NCBI RefSeq assembly: GCF_003352835.1 | Contig: NZ_QLVD01000005.1 | Location: 1 to 64,000 of the forward strand | Origin: Ornithinimicrobium murale | Lineage (GTDB): Bacteria > Actinomycetota > Actinomycetes > Actinomycetales > Dermatophilaceae | Direction: 5' to 3' | DNA length: 64,000 bases | Shown here: one piece after another, positions 18,009 to 25,726 of the stretch | Numbering within the stretch: position 1 is the stretch's first letter | How the letters are laid out: each line of letters begins with the position of its first letter | Notes under the pieces: model-generated | What the model saw: only the letters and a program-made list of their open reading frames with translations | Databases searched by the model: none | What the model was told of the DNA's origin: nothing | Translations under genes and position numbers: made by a program

Positions 18009-18449
18009 GTGCCGGAGCGCCCTTGCCAGTTCTGCGCGATCGTCCGTGGTGAGCAGACCGCGGAGGTCGTGCTGGACACCCCTGAGGTGATCGCCTTCCT
18101 GGACCGGCGGCCGGTCTTCAAGGGGCACGTGCTGGTGTGTCCACGGGAGCACGTCGTCACACTCACCGACCTGCCCGATGAGCTGCTCCAGCCGGTGTTC
18201 GCGGGTGCGCGCCTGATGGCGGCGACGGTCAAGCAGGCGCTGGGCAGCACCGGGTCGTTCGTGGCGCTGAACAACACTGTCAGCCAGTCCGTGCCGCACC
18301 TGCACGTGCACGTCGTGCCGCGCACCAAGGGTGATGGTCTGCGGGGCTTCTTCTGGCCGCGCAGCACCTACGCAGACGGTGAGATGACCGAGTATGCCGA
18401 CCGGTTGCGGGCGGCCATCGACCTCTCCAGCGGTGGTGCTGCCGGGTGA
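18009..18449 (+). CDS. HIT family protein (histidine triad nucleotide hydrolase/transferase)
   Basis: The 146-residue protein begins with CQFCAIVRGE (the Cys-x-x-Cys found in many HIT proteins) and carries the histidine triad HLHVHVV near residue 99, together with the FLDRRPVFKGHVLVCPREHV segment. HIT enzymes cleave nucleotide phosphoramidates or dinucleoside polyphosphates. The GTG at 18009 is used; CATGCT, a weak -10, ends six bases before it. The stop overlaps the next start by four bases (GTGA), so this gene and the EEP gene form a coupled pair. Confidence 0.93.
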   Translation: MPERPCQFCAIVRGEQTAEVVLDTPEVIAFLDRRPVFKGHVLVCPREHVVTLTDLPDELLQPVFAGARLMAATVKQALGSTGSFVALNNTVSQSVPHLHVHVVPRTKGDGLRGFFWPRSTYADGEMTEYADRLRAAIDLSSGGAAG

Positions 18450-19420
18450 GAGACCCGCGACCGCCCGCACCGATGCCGGACCACGTCGCCGCCGACCTCG
18501 CCGGACTGCGGGCCGCGCTCGCCGACCAGGTCGTGCCGAAGACCGCGGACAACCTGCTGATCGGCACCTGGAACATCCGCGCGCTCAGCCGCTACACCGA
18601 CAAGTGGACCTCGCAGGACAGCGACAGCCCGAAGCGCGACTGGCACGCGCTGGCCGCGATCGCCGAGGTCATCCGGTGCTTCGACGTGACGGCGATCCAG
18701 GAGACCAGGCGCGACACCTCCGCGCTCTTCGCGCTGTTGTCGCTGCTGGGGGAGGACTACCGCGTGATCGCCTCCGACGTCACCGAGGGTGACCAGGGCA
18801 ATGACGAGCGCCTGGCCTATCTCTATGACAGCAGCCGGGTGCAGCCCTCCGGCCTGGTCGGCGAGATCGTGCTGCCGCCCCAGGCAGAGGGGGAGGTCAA
18901 GCAGTTCGCCCGCACGCCCTACGCGGCCGGCTTCGTGCGCAGCGGCGTCGAGTTCATCCTGACGACGGTGCACGTGCTCTGGGGCAAGAAGCCCGCAGAC
19001 CGCCTGCCCGAGCTCACCGCCTTCGCCGAGTGGATGCGCAGCTGGGCGGACCGGCCCAAGGACTGGAACCGCAACCTCATGGTGCTCGGCGACTTCAACA
19101 TCGACCGGCACGACGACCCGCTCTGGCAGGCGTTCTTCTCCACCGGCCTCTATCCGCCCGCCGTCCTGCACGACGTGCCGCGGACGATCTTCGACGACGA
19201 CCGTGAGCACCACTTCTATGACCAGATCTCCTGGTTCACCCCGACCCTGTCGGACGGCCGGACCATCTCGCGCCTGGAGGGGATAGCGTTCGATCAGGTC
19301 GGCGGCAACGTCGACTTCGTGCCGCACGTGCTGACCGACGCTGACCTGACGCGCTCGCAGATGTCGTGGCGGATCAGTGACCACTACCCGCTGTGGTTGG
19401 AGTTCCACGTGGGCGGGTGA
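18446..19420 (+). CDS. Endonuclease/exonuclease/phosphatase (EEP) family protein
   Basis: The 324-residue protein shows the EEP (DNase I-like) fold motifs: IGTWNIRALS with the metal-site Asn, the catalytic Glu in IQETRR, NDERLAYLYD, GDFNIDRHDDP, and the C-terminal SDHYPLWLEF with the Asp-His pair. No signal peptide is present, so it is probably cytosolic. Family members cut nucleic acids or phosphoesters and the substrate cannot be told from sequence. The GTG start overlaps the HIT gene stop, so the two are translated together; pairing with a nucleotide-handling HIT protein suggests a nucleotide or nucleic acid role. Confidence 0.9.
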   Translation: MRDPRPPAPMPDHVAADLAGLRAALADQVVPKTADNLLIGTWNIRALSRYTDKWTSQDSDSPKRDWHALAAIAEVIRCFDVTAIQETRRDTSALFALLSLLGEDYRVIASDVTEGDQGNDERLAYLYDSSRVQPSGLVGEIVLPPQAEGEVKQFARTPYAAGFVRSGVEFILTTVHVLWGKKPADRLPELTAFAEWMRSWADRPKDWNRNLMVLGDFNIDRHDDPLWQAFFSTGLYPPAVLHDVPRTIFDDDREHHFYDQISWFTPTLSDGRTISRLEGIAFDQVGGNVDFVPHVLTDADLTRSQMSWRISDHYPLWLEFHVGG

Positions 19421-19479
19421 GCACGGTGCCTGCGGATCAGGTCCTTGCGACGGCGCCAGTGCGGGCAGGCCATCCTCTG

Positions 19480-19521
19480 TGTCATGCGGTTTTCGGGCTC
19501 GAGCCCAAAAACCGCATGACA
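19480..19521. repeat. 42-bp palindromic element, copy A
   Basis: TGTCATGC and GCATGACA bound a 26-base centre, and nearly the whole unit pairs. Extended to 19477-19524, the arms are 24 bases each with one mismatch. The centre reads GGGCTCGAGCCC. It lies between the EEP gene and the lipoate ligase-like gene, where it could also end transcription. Related elements of exactly the same length lie at 26725 and 39619. Confidence 0.85.
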
Positions 19522-19572
19522 CAGCACCGGGCTCGTGGCACCTGCGGCGGGCGCGGCGTGCAGCGGTGTGGG

Positions 19573-19578
19573 TAGATT
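19573..19578 (+). promoter_or_regulatory. -10 box of the lipoate ligase-like gene
   Basis: TAGATT ends six bases before the GTG start at 19585, the leaderless spacing repeated throughout the window. No Shine-Dalgarno sequence is seen. Confidence 0.5.
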
Positions 19579-19584
19579 GCTCGC

Positions 19585-20412
19585 GTGGAACTGATCCGGG
19601 GACGGGTGGCCGCGGCTGACCCGGCGCTGGAGATGGCCGGCTCGCAGGCGCTGCTGCGTCGCGCCAGTCGCGGTGGGGCTGAGCACGACGCCCTCCGGAT
19701 CTTCCGCCCCACGCCGATGGTCGCCTTCGGGCGCAGCGATGCCAACCGACCTGGTTTCGCTGCGGCAGCACAGGCATGCCGTGACGCGGGCTTCACACCC
19801 GTCATCCGGTCCGCCGGCGGACGCGCAGTGGCCTGCACGTCCGCCGCGCTGGTCCTGGACCACGTGCAGCACGACCCCAGCGCACAGGCAGGGATGACTG
19901 CTCGCTTCGAGGACTACGGCGCCATGCTTGCCGACGTGCTGCGCGACGTGGGCGTCGACGCCCACGTCGGCGAGGTGCCGGGGGAGTTCTGCCCAGGAGC
20001 ACACTCGGTCAGTGCCCGCGGTGTGGTGAAGCTGGTCGGCACCGCCCAGCGCATCGTGCGCGATGCCTGGTTGTTCAGCTCGGTGCTGATCATCGACGAC
20101 GCGCCTCTGCTCGCGCCCCTGCTGACCTCTGTGTATGACGCGTTGGGTCTCAGGTTCGACCCGGCATCGGTCGGGGCGGTCAGCGCCGAGGCACCAGAGG
20201 TCGCCGTCGACCTGCTGGAGGCGGCGCTGACCGCGGCCTATGACGAGCGCTTCGGTCTCGCGGACGTCGGGTGGGACCCAGCGGTCATCGCCGAGGCCCG
20301 CGAGAACGTCGCCGACCACCGCGCATCAGGAGAGCGCCACCGCCTCGGGTCGCCGCCGGCGCAGAGCGGCGAACGCGCCGAGCGCCAGGAGGGCACCGCC
20401 CGCGGTCAGTGA
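19585..20412 (+). CDS. Lipoate-protein ligase A family protein
   Basis: The 275-residue protein resembles the biotin/lipoate protein ligase fold: a LRIFRPTPMVAFGRSDANRPGF segment, the substrate-binding loop VIRSAGGRAVACTSAALVLD (corresponding to RRxxGG in LplA), and SARGVVKLVGTAQRI, which carries the expected Lys of the lipoyl-AMP site. Members attach or transfer lipoyl or octanoyl groups to carrier proteins such as the SucB lipoyl domains encoded later in the window. The GTG start has a TAGATT -10 six bases upstream. The last ~30 residues are polar, lie antisense to the end of the convergent peptidase gene (overlap 20326-20412), and look unconserved. Confidence 0.85.
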   Translation: MELIRGRVAAADPALEMAGSQALLRRASRGGAEHDALRIFRPTPMVAFGRSDANRPGFAAAAQACRDAGFTPVIRSAGGRAVACTSAALVLDHVQHDPSAQAGMTARFEDYGAMLADVLRDVGVDAHVGEVPGEFCPGAHSVSARGVVKLVGTAQRIVRDAWLFSSVLIIDDAPLLAPLLTSVYDALGLRFDPASVGAVSAEAPEVAVDLLEAALTAAYDERFGLADVGWDPAVIAEARENVADHRASGERHRLGSPPAQSGERAERQEGTARGQ

Positions 20413-21780
20413 GCCGATCGCCAGCGTCGTGGGATCCGGTGACCCGACCAGGCCGCCACGGTCGCCGCCGCCGTCCACGACCGGGGCGGCCGCGGCGCTG
20501 TCGGAGGAGTCCTCGGTGTCAGACTCCTGGGCCGAGCGGCTGGCACCGGGACCGGGCACCGGCGTCTGCTTGAGCGCCCGGCTGGCCCGCTCGAACTCGG
20601 GGCGGGTCACATCGGGTGCCGCGCCAGCGGTGCGCCACTGCTCCAGCTGCGGCATGTCCGCGCAGGCCGACGGGTAGGTGTCGCAGTAGCTGAGCCGGCC
20701 GTCATGGCTCTCGGCCGACAGGACCGCCTTGGCGATCGCCCGGGAGAGCGTCGTGGACCCGGCGTTGAAGATGCTGTTCAGTTGGCGGGAGTCGGCCGGG
20801 TCGTTGATCTGCAGGGGCTCGCCCTCGCCGGTGGAGACGGCGAACACCGTGTCACCGTCGGAGAGCGTGTGGATCGGGTAGATCGCCCGCGCCATCCCGT
20901 CGTGGGCGTTGCCCGACATACGCTGGGCGGCCGCCTTCTCCAGCGGGGCGTTGGTCACCACGACGGCGATCGTGGTGTTCAGCGACTCCTCCGATGTCTG
21001 CTGCGCGGCCGCGGAGTCCTCGCTGTCACACTCCTGCGCCGAGGGGGCCTGATAGCCGTCGAACTCACCGCCGACGCCGTAGCGCACGCCATAGAGCGAG
21101 CAGTCGAGCGGGTCCACCGGCGAGCCCGCCGGGTTGACGATGACCATCGCTCCGACCCAGATCCCGTCTCCGAGATAGGTGCTCGCGGTCCCGACGCCGC
21201 TGCGCAGGCCGCCACCGCGGGCGCCCGTGCCCCCACCGACACTGCCCTGCCGCACCGGCCCGTCGACCGCTGCCTCGGCCGCCAGGTAGCCCCACTCCGC
21301 GGAGGTGCGCGCCTTCGGGTCGCCACCACGGTTGAGGTCATAGATGTCGGCTGCCGGGACGATCGGGGCCACACCGGCCGAGCCCAGTGGCACACCCTCG
21401 CCCCGGTCCTCAAGCCACCGGATGATCCCGTTGGTCGCCGACAGCCCATACATGCTGGAGCCGCCCAGCTGGATCGCGTTGACGCCCGGGTTGGAGTTGA
21501 GCGGGCTGAGCAGGTCCGTCTCCTTGGTGGCCGGTGCCCCGCCACGCTGGTCGACGCTGGCGACCGACATCTCGGGGGTGTAGATCACGGATGTGCCGGT
21601 CAGGAAGGGGGCGGTGTCCGACTGGACCTGACCGACGTGCACGCCGGGCACGTCAGTGATCGCGTTGTGCTCACCGGGCTGACCGACGACCTCCTCCGCA
21701 GAGGCGGCTGGGGCCAGCGACACCGCGCACAGGGACGAGGCGATCGCTGCCGTCAGCAGGGCAGGCAGGATGGGTCTCAT
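20326..21780 (-). CDS. Exported S58 (P1/DmpA-NylC family) peptidase with C-terminal membrane anchor
   Basis: The 484-residue protein has a signal peptide (MRPILPALLTAAIASSLCAV, cleavage near ASA-EE) and an S58 core: GEHNAITDVPGVHVGQVQ, GGAPATKETDLL, NAIQLGGSSMYGLSATNGII and GGGTGARGGG. The motif LNTTIAVVV around Asn268-Thr269 matches the self-cleavage site of the NylC branch, where Thr becomes the N-terminal nucleophile. A polar linker leads to a hydrophobic helix (about 452-475) and an RRRR tail, a sortase-less surface anchor. Predicted activity is cleavage of amide bonds by an autoprocessed alpha/beta enzyme outside the cell. Its 3' end overlaps the convergent ligase gene. Confidence 0.9.
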   Translation of the reverse strand: MRPILPALLTAAIASSLCAVSLAPAASAEEVVGQPGEHNAITDVPGVHVGQVQSDTAPFLTGTSVIYTPEMSVASVDQRGGAPATKETDLLSPLNSNPGVNAIQLGGSSMYGLSATNGIIRWLEDRGEGVPLGSAGVAPIVPAADIYDLNRGGDPKARTSAEWGYLAAEAAVDGPVRQGSVGGGTGARGGGLRSGVGTASTYLGDGIWVGAMVIVNPAGSPVDPLDCSLYGVRYGVGGEFDGYQAPSAQECDSEDSAAAQQTSEESLNTTIAVVVTNAPLEKAAAQRMSGNAHDGMARAIYPIHTLSDGDTVFAVSTGEGEPLQINDPADSRQLNSIFNAGSTTLSRAIAKAVLSAESHDGRLSYCDTYPSACADMPQLEQWRTAGAAPDVTRPEFERASRALKQTPVPGPGASRSAQESDTEDSSDSAAAAPVVDGGGDRGGLVGSPDPTTLAIGSLTAGGALLALGAFAALRRRRPEAVALS

Positions 21781-21968
21781 GAATGGCTCTCCGATCCACG
21801 GGGCCGCCGCGGACCGGGGGAGCGCCGCGTGCTGGCCGGGCTGATGAGGTCACGGAGCCGGAAAGGCCGACGCCGTATGCCGTGAACCTACCCTTGGGGG
21901 AGGGAGGCGGGACAGGACTTTGACCGACTCCTTAGCCGGCCTTGGGCAGATCATGGAGCCAGGCTGCT

Positions 21969-22841
21969 TCACCGTGCATACGTCGCCACCCTGGCGACCA
22001 CCTCAGCAGGTTTCTTCTCGCCTGCTGAGATTTCCACCGGGATGTGGTTCTCTGGCGGAGCGATGGGGCAGGTGACGAAATTGGTGAAAGCACAGGGCAG
22101 GGCTGCAAGATAGTTGAAATCGACGTAGTCGATACGGTCACGCGTCCCGCTGACAAACTCCAGATCAACAACCCGACCCGCGCCATATGTGCTCTTGCCG
22201 CTGCTCGCGTCTCGGATCTGCAGGACGGGTTGGATCCCCGAGGGGGTCTCCTTGCCGATGACCAGTGGCACAAACTGCTTCCCCTCGAGTTCGAAGCTCA
22301 GCCGTCCAATGACGGAGGTCGTCTCGCGGACACCGGTCTCGACCGTCGACGCCTCGACGTCAAGCGTTGCCAGAGGCTCATAGACTGCGGGCACTCTCCA
22401 GGCGGGGTCGTAGTCAAATGTGTCCAGAGACGATAAGTCCTTGCGTGCTGCCTCACGAGGGTCTCGGACGCGAACGGCGAAGATCTTGCTCCCGGCGTCG
22501 TTGGTGCGCACGACGGTGTCGACTTCGCACTCTCCAAAATAGACAGGCACGCTGTCGCCATTGCTGTAGACCATGTTCCGGCCAGGGACGATCTCGACCG
22601 GTGCCACTGGGTAGTGGCCATCCACCGACAGGTTGGCCCCCTCGGACGGCGGTGTGTAGATGACCCTGCTGTCACGAACCGACCACTGGCCAGGAAGACT
22701 TTCGAGTTCGACTCCGTCTTCTCCTTCCTCGAGCCAGTGCTGTGCGACCAGCGAAGCCCATCCATAGGGTCGTGTCAGGGTCGCGATCCGCTGGTGGCGC
22801 CACTCACGCCAGTGACCCTCAAGATGCTCCTTGGTCGTCAT
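21969..22841 (-). CDS. DUF1684 family protein
   Basis: The 290-residue protein follows the DUF1684 pattern: an N-terminal WREWRHQRIATLTRPYGWAS LV segment, DPREAARK, YDPAWRVPAVYEP, a KQFVPLVIG strand, YGAGRVVDLEF, and the closing YVDFNYLAALPCAFTNFVTC PIAPPENHIPVEISAGEK (interrupted here only for length). The family's function is unknown. A GAGGAG ribosome-binding site precedes the ATG. The gene is divergent from a LysR-type regulator, and the shared 16-bp motif at 22971 lies between them, so it may be part of that regulon. Codon use is less GC-biased than in flanking genes. Confidence 0.88.
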   Translation of the reverse strand: MTTKEHLEGHWREWRHQRIATLTRPYGWASLVAQHWLEEGEDGVELESLPGQWSVRDSRVIYTPPSEGANLSVDGHYPVAPVEIVPGRNMVYSNGDSVPVYFGECEVDTVVRTNDAGSKIFAVRVRDPREAARKDLSSLDTFDYDPAWRVPAVYEPLATLDVEASTVETGVRETTSVIGRLSFELEGKQFVPLVIGKETPSGIQPVLQIRDASSGKSTYGAGRVVDLEFVSGTRDRIDYVDFNYLAALPCAFTNFVTCPIAPPENHIPVEISAGEKKPAEVVARVATYAR

Positions 22842-22970
22842 CGCTCAAAGCTCCTCACGGTAGGGATCCATCCGCCCCGGCAGGTGCCCGCGATGCAGGT
22901 CGGAGCGATCCGAACCACCATCCTGACAAGACTCCACCCTTGCAACAATGCCCATTGTCCTTGCTTGCCT

Positions 22971-22986
22971 ATAGCGGTTACTTATA
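22971..22986. promoter_or_regulatory. Candidate LysR operator, copy 1 (autoregulatory)
   Basis: ATAGCGGTTACTTATA lies between the divergent DUF1684 and LysR genes. The same 16-bp motif, with two changes, recurs upstream of the transporter at 23986. Its right end overlaps a TAGCCT -10 box (22985-22990) that is six bases from the LysR GTG, so binding here would block LysR transcription. It has the T-N11-A character of LysR sites. Confidence 0.6.
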
Positions 22987-22996
22987 GCCTCTGCCA

Positions 22997-23917
22997 GTGT
23001 CCATTGAACTCAAGCATCTCCGGGTCCTCGCAGCGATCGAGCGAACGGGGACCATCTCTGCCGCGGCGAGGGAGCTCGGCTACTCGCAGCCCGCGGTCTC
23101 CCAGCAGATCACCCTCGCGGAGCGAAACCTCAAGACGCCACTCCTGCACCGCACGCGTTCTGGCGCAACCCTGACGGAGGCGGGCCAGATCCTCGCGGGG
23201 ATCAGCACCGCGATCTTGCCGCAGGTCAGCCGGGCCCTGTCCGAGATCGATGCGATCGCGGGGCTGAGGAGTGGAACAGTCCGCATCGCCGCCTTTCCCA
23301 GTGCGGCGGCCGTCTTGATCCCGGATGCACTGTCGGCGGTCCGAGCCGAGCATCCCGGCCTGCAGTTCCTGGTCACCGAGCGTGAGCCGCACCAAGCCCT
23401 ACACGCCCTACGCTCGGGGGACTGCGACATCGCCCTCGTTTACGAGTATGCCTCGAGCCTCACGCAGGAGGAGGCAATCGGCCTGCTGCCTGGTGAGACC
23501 AGTTTCGCGATAACCCAAGAGGCGATCAAGGTTGCTCTTCCACTGGGGCATCACCTCTCGTCTGAGCGGGTGATCGATCTGAGGGACCTCGCCAACGAGG
23601 CCTGGATCGCCAGTCGCTCCGAGGGCCGATCACATGTGGTCGAGCTGTGTGAAGCGGTCGGTTTCAGTCCGCACATTGCCTTCGAAACGCACAACCACGT
23701 TGCCGTCCAAAGGCTCGTCGCTGCGAACCTCGGAGTCGCGCTCCTCCCAGAACTCGTGGCGGTCGCTGGGACCACCACTCAGACGATCAAGCTTCTTCCC
23801 TGCTCGCCGTCATCGATTCGTGCCGCGCGAGCAGTCACGACTACAACGCTGTTGGCCGTGCCCGGCGTGCCGGTCACCATCAAGGCGCTGGGTGAGGCGG
23901 TCAGCTCACACCTGTGA
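22997..23917 (+). CDS. LysR family transcriptional regulator
   Basis: The 306-residue protein begins with the LysR winged helix-turn-helix: IELKHLRVLAAIERTGTISA followed by AARELGYSQPAVSQQITLAE. An effector-binding domain follows, with the LRSGDCDIALVYEY strand and NLGVALLPELVAV near the C terminus. LysR regulators usually repress themselves and activate neighbours when a small molecule binds. The GTG at 22997 sits six bases after a TAGCCT -10 box. A 16-bp motif shared with the transporter promoter supports control of the transporter/dehydrogenase operon. The ligand is probably the transported compound, but it cannot be named. Confidence 0.93.
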   Translation: MSIELKHLRVLAAIERTGTISAAARELGYSQPAVSQQITLAERNLKTPLLHRTRSGATLTEAGQILAGISTAILPQVSRALSEIDAIAGLRSGTVRIAAFPSAAAVLIPDALSAVRAEHPGLQFLVTEREPHQALHALRSGDCDIALVYEYASSLTQEEAIGLLPGETSFAITQEAIKVALPLGHHLSSERVIDLRDLANEAWIASRSEGRSHVVELCEAVGFSPHIAFETHNHVAVQRLVAANLGVALLPELVAVAGTTTQTIKLLPCSPSSIRAARAVTTTTLLAVPGVPVTIKALGEAVSSHL

Positions 23918-23985
23918 GCAGGCGCCATGGGGCTCACTCTTGCCAGAGTGCCCTCGGAAGGGTGCCCGCGGAACGCAGCGCAGGC

Positions 23986-24001
23986 ATAGCGTTTGCTTAT
24001 A
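23986..24001. promoter_or_regulatory. Candidate LysR operator, copy 2 (transporter promoter)
   Basis: ATAGCGTTTGCTTATA matches the motif at 22971 at 14 of 16 positions. It lies 21 bases upstream of the transporter -35 box, the usual activating position. A CGCTAT half-site (24041-24046) overlaps the -10 region. Confidence 0.6.
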
Positions 24002-24022
24002 TCGGGTCAAGGAAGAACGTCG

Positions 24023-24051
24023 TTGACCGCATATCGGTAGCGCTATACGTT
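24023..24051 (+). promoter_or_regulatory. Promoter of the transporter/dehydrogenase operon
   Basis: TTGACC (24023-24028), a 17-base spacer and TACGTT (24046-24051) give a sigma-70-type promoter. It sits about 45 bases upstream of the transporter ATG, which has its own ribosome-binding site, so the transcript has a leader. Confidence 0.5.
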
Positions 24052-24096
24052 CGACCACTAGCGTCGCTCCGCCGACGAAGTCACCAGGAGGTCACC

Positions 24097-25632
24097 ATGT
24101 CCGCAGCGCACTGGGTCTACCTCGCCTGCGTCGTGATCATCATCGTGTTGTTGATCGCTCGTCAGAACATCGTCATTCCGGCCATCGCTGCAACGTTCGT
24201 CACCGTCCTCGTGTACACCGGATCCTTCCTTTCCGGCATCTCGTCCATCTTCACTGGAACCTTGACGGCTGGCGTCACGCTATTCGAAGTGTTCATCGTC
24301 GTGGCCTTCGTTCGTGCCCTTTATGAGGCTCTCAAGGATGCCCGTGCCCTGAATTCCATGGTGTCACCGTTTGTCTCCCTGATGCGTTCACACGCCACCA
24401 CCTTTTGGGCGCTGGCGATAGCAGTCGGGATCTTCTCGCTTTTGTTTTGGGCCACAGCGACCGCCGCGCTAGTTGGTGCCGTCCTCGTCCCCGTCGCTCT
24501 ACGGATGGGGCTTTCGACCAAGACCATCGGTGCCGTCATGCTCGTTGCCGGCGGCATCGGCACCTCCGATTACGTCCTGCAGGCACTGCCGGGCTTCACC
24601 TCCAGCGCAGCAGGAGTTCCTGCGCCAGCCATCGCTGAACGCGCCATGATTATTGTGCTGTTCATCGCGGTTCCTGGGCTCATACTTCTGCAACTCTTCG
24701 AGCGCCGTCGGACGAGACAGGAGGTCCTGGCGCTTGCGGGTGCGGCAGCGCGTGACTCCGAGCGGGCCTCTTCCGTGTTGCGGGGCAGCCCTGACGAAGC
24801 GCAGCATCTCGCTGCACCACAGAGCAACCAGCGTGAGCCCGTTGCCGCCAGTGACGGTCCTGCATCGTCGATCTCAGGGGCGGGGGCAGATGTAGGGCCT
24901 CACGGGAACAGTGACCTGACACGAACGGCGTCTCAGGAGCGGCGCAGCCGGGGCCTCGGGGTGCTCGTACTCATGGCGTTTGCGGGCCTAGCCGTCTACA
25001 TGATTCTGCCGCGATTCACCGATTCCATCGCGATCCAGGCGAGCGGAACCGCCCTGGTGACTGGCTTGGCGCTCGTTCTGCTCGTGGTGGTCACTGCGGT
25101 GGATACTCCGCGCAACGTCCTCGAGCGGGCCGCGCAGCAATTTTCTGACGGCCTCACCTTCTCTTTCAAAGCGATGGGGCCAGTCCTGCCCATCGCTGGC
25201 TTCTTCCTCCTGGGAAATGCGGACTACTCGGGGCAGATCACGGGCACGGAGGATGCACCCGGGTTCTTCTTGGATGCGCTTGCTGAGTCCAGCAGCTTCA
25301 TCCCCCAGAGCCCCTTCTTTGCCGCCTTTGCGGTCGTTATCATCGGTCTCATCGCAGGTCTTGACGGCTCTGCGATTGCCAACATCCCGATGGTTGCCTC
25401 GCTTGCAGCTGGCCTGGCCGAGGCCACTGGGGCAGATCCGGTGACCATGGCAGCACTGGCGCAGGTGTCCGCGGTGTGGTCCGGCGGTGGCATGCTGGTT
25501 CCCTGGTCGTCGTATGTGCTCGTGGTGGCCGCCATTCTGGGAGAAAGCCCAGTCACCCTCGTACGGAGAGTGTTGCTGCCCACGGCGATCGCTTTCGTGT
25601 TTGGCACAACAATGGCGATCTTGTTGTTTTAA
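24097..25632 (+). CDS. Multi-spanning membrane transporter of the ion-transporter (anion/carboxylate) type
   Basis: The 511-residue protein has about eleven hydrophobic segments arranged in two halves around a polar cytoplasmic loop (about residues 205-285). The first starts VYLACVVIIIVLLIARQNIV. Later ones include FWALAIAVGIFSLLFWATAT, AVMLVAGGIGTSDYVL and AVWSGGGMLVPWSSYVLVVA. The two-half layout, with GG-rich re-entrant segments, resembles ion-transporter superfamily carriers for gluconate or dicarboxylates; I cannot assign a subfamily. AGGAGG lies just before the ATG at 24097. The neighbouring Ldh_2-type dehydrogenase suggests uptake of a 2-hydroxyacid or related carboxylate. A/T-rich codons mark it as part of a possibly acquired island. 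Confidence 0.8.
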   Translation: MSAAHWVYLACVVIIIVLLIARQNIVIPAIAATFVTVLVYTGSFLSGISSIFTGTLTAGVTLFEVFIVVAFVRALYEALKDARALNSMVSPFVSLMRSHATTFWALAIAVGIFSLLFWATATAALVGAVLVPVALRMGLSTKTIGAVMLVAGGIGTSDYVLQALPGFTSSAAGVPAPAIAERAMIIVLFIAVPGLILLQLFERRRTRQEVLALAGAAARDSERASSVLRGSPDEAQHLAAPQSNQREPVAASDGPASSISGAGADVGPHGNSDLTRTASQERRSRGLGVLVLMAFAGLAVYMILPRFTDSIAIQASGTALVTGLALVLLVVVTAVDTPRNVLERAAQQFSDGLTFSFKAMGPVLPIAGFFLLGNADYSGQITGTEDAPGFFLDALAESSSFIPQSPFFAAFAVVIIGLIAGLDGSAIANIPMVASLAAGLAEATGADPVTMAALAQVSAVWSGGGMLVPWSSYVLVVAAILGESPVTLVRRVLLPTAIAFVFGTTMAILLF

Positions 25633-25666
25633 CCACGACCAGTGGAAGTTGACCCAAGGAGATGAA

Positions 25667-25726
25667 GTGCTGGCTGATGCACCCAAGGCGTCGGCAGACC
25701 GCATGGTCGCCAGGAGCGCCAGGTGA
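25667..25726 (+). CDS. Possible 19-residue leader peptide coupled to the dehydrogenase
   Basis: A GTG with an AAGGAG site five bases upstream opens a 19-codon frame (VLADAPKASADRMVARSAR). Its TGA overlaps the next gene's ATG as TGATG. The dehydrogenase itself has only a weak ribosome-binding site, so ribosomes could reach it by reinitiation after this short frame. No homolog is recognised, and the frame may be chance. Confidence 0.35.
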   Translation: MLADAPKASADRMVARSAR

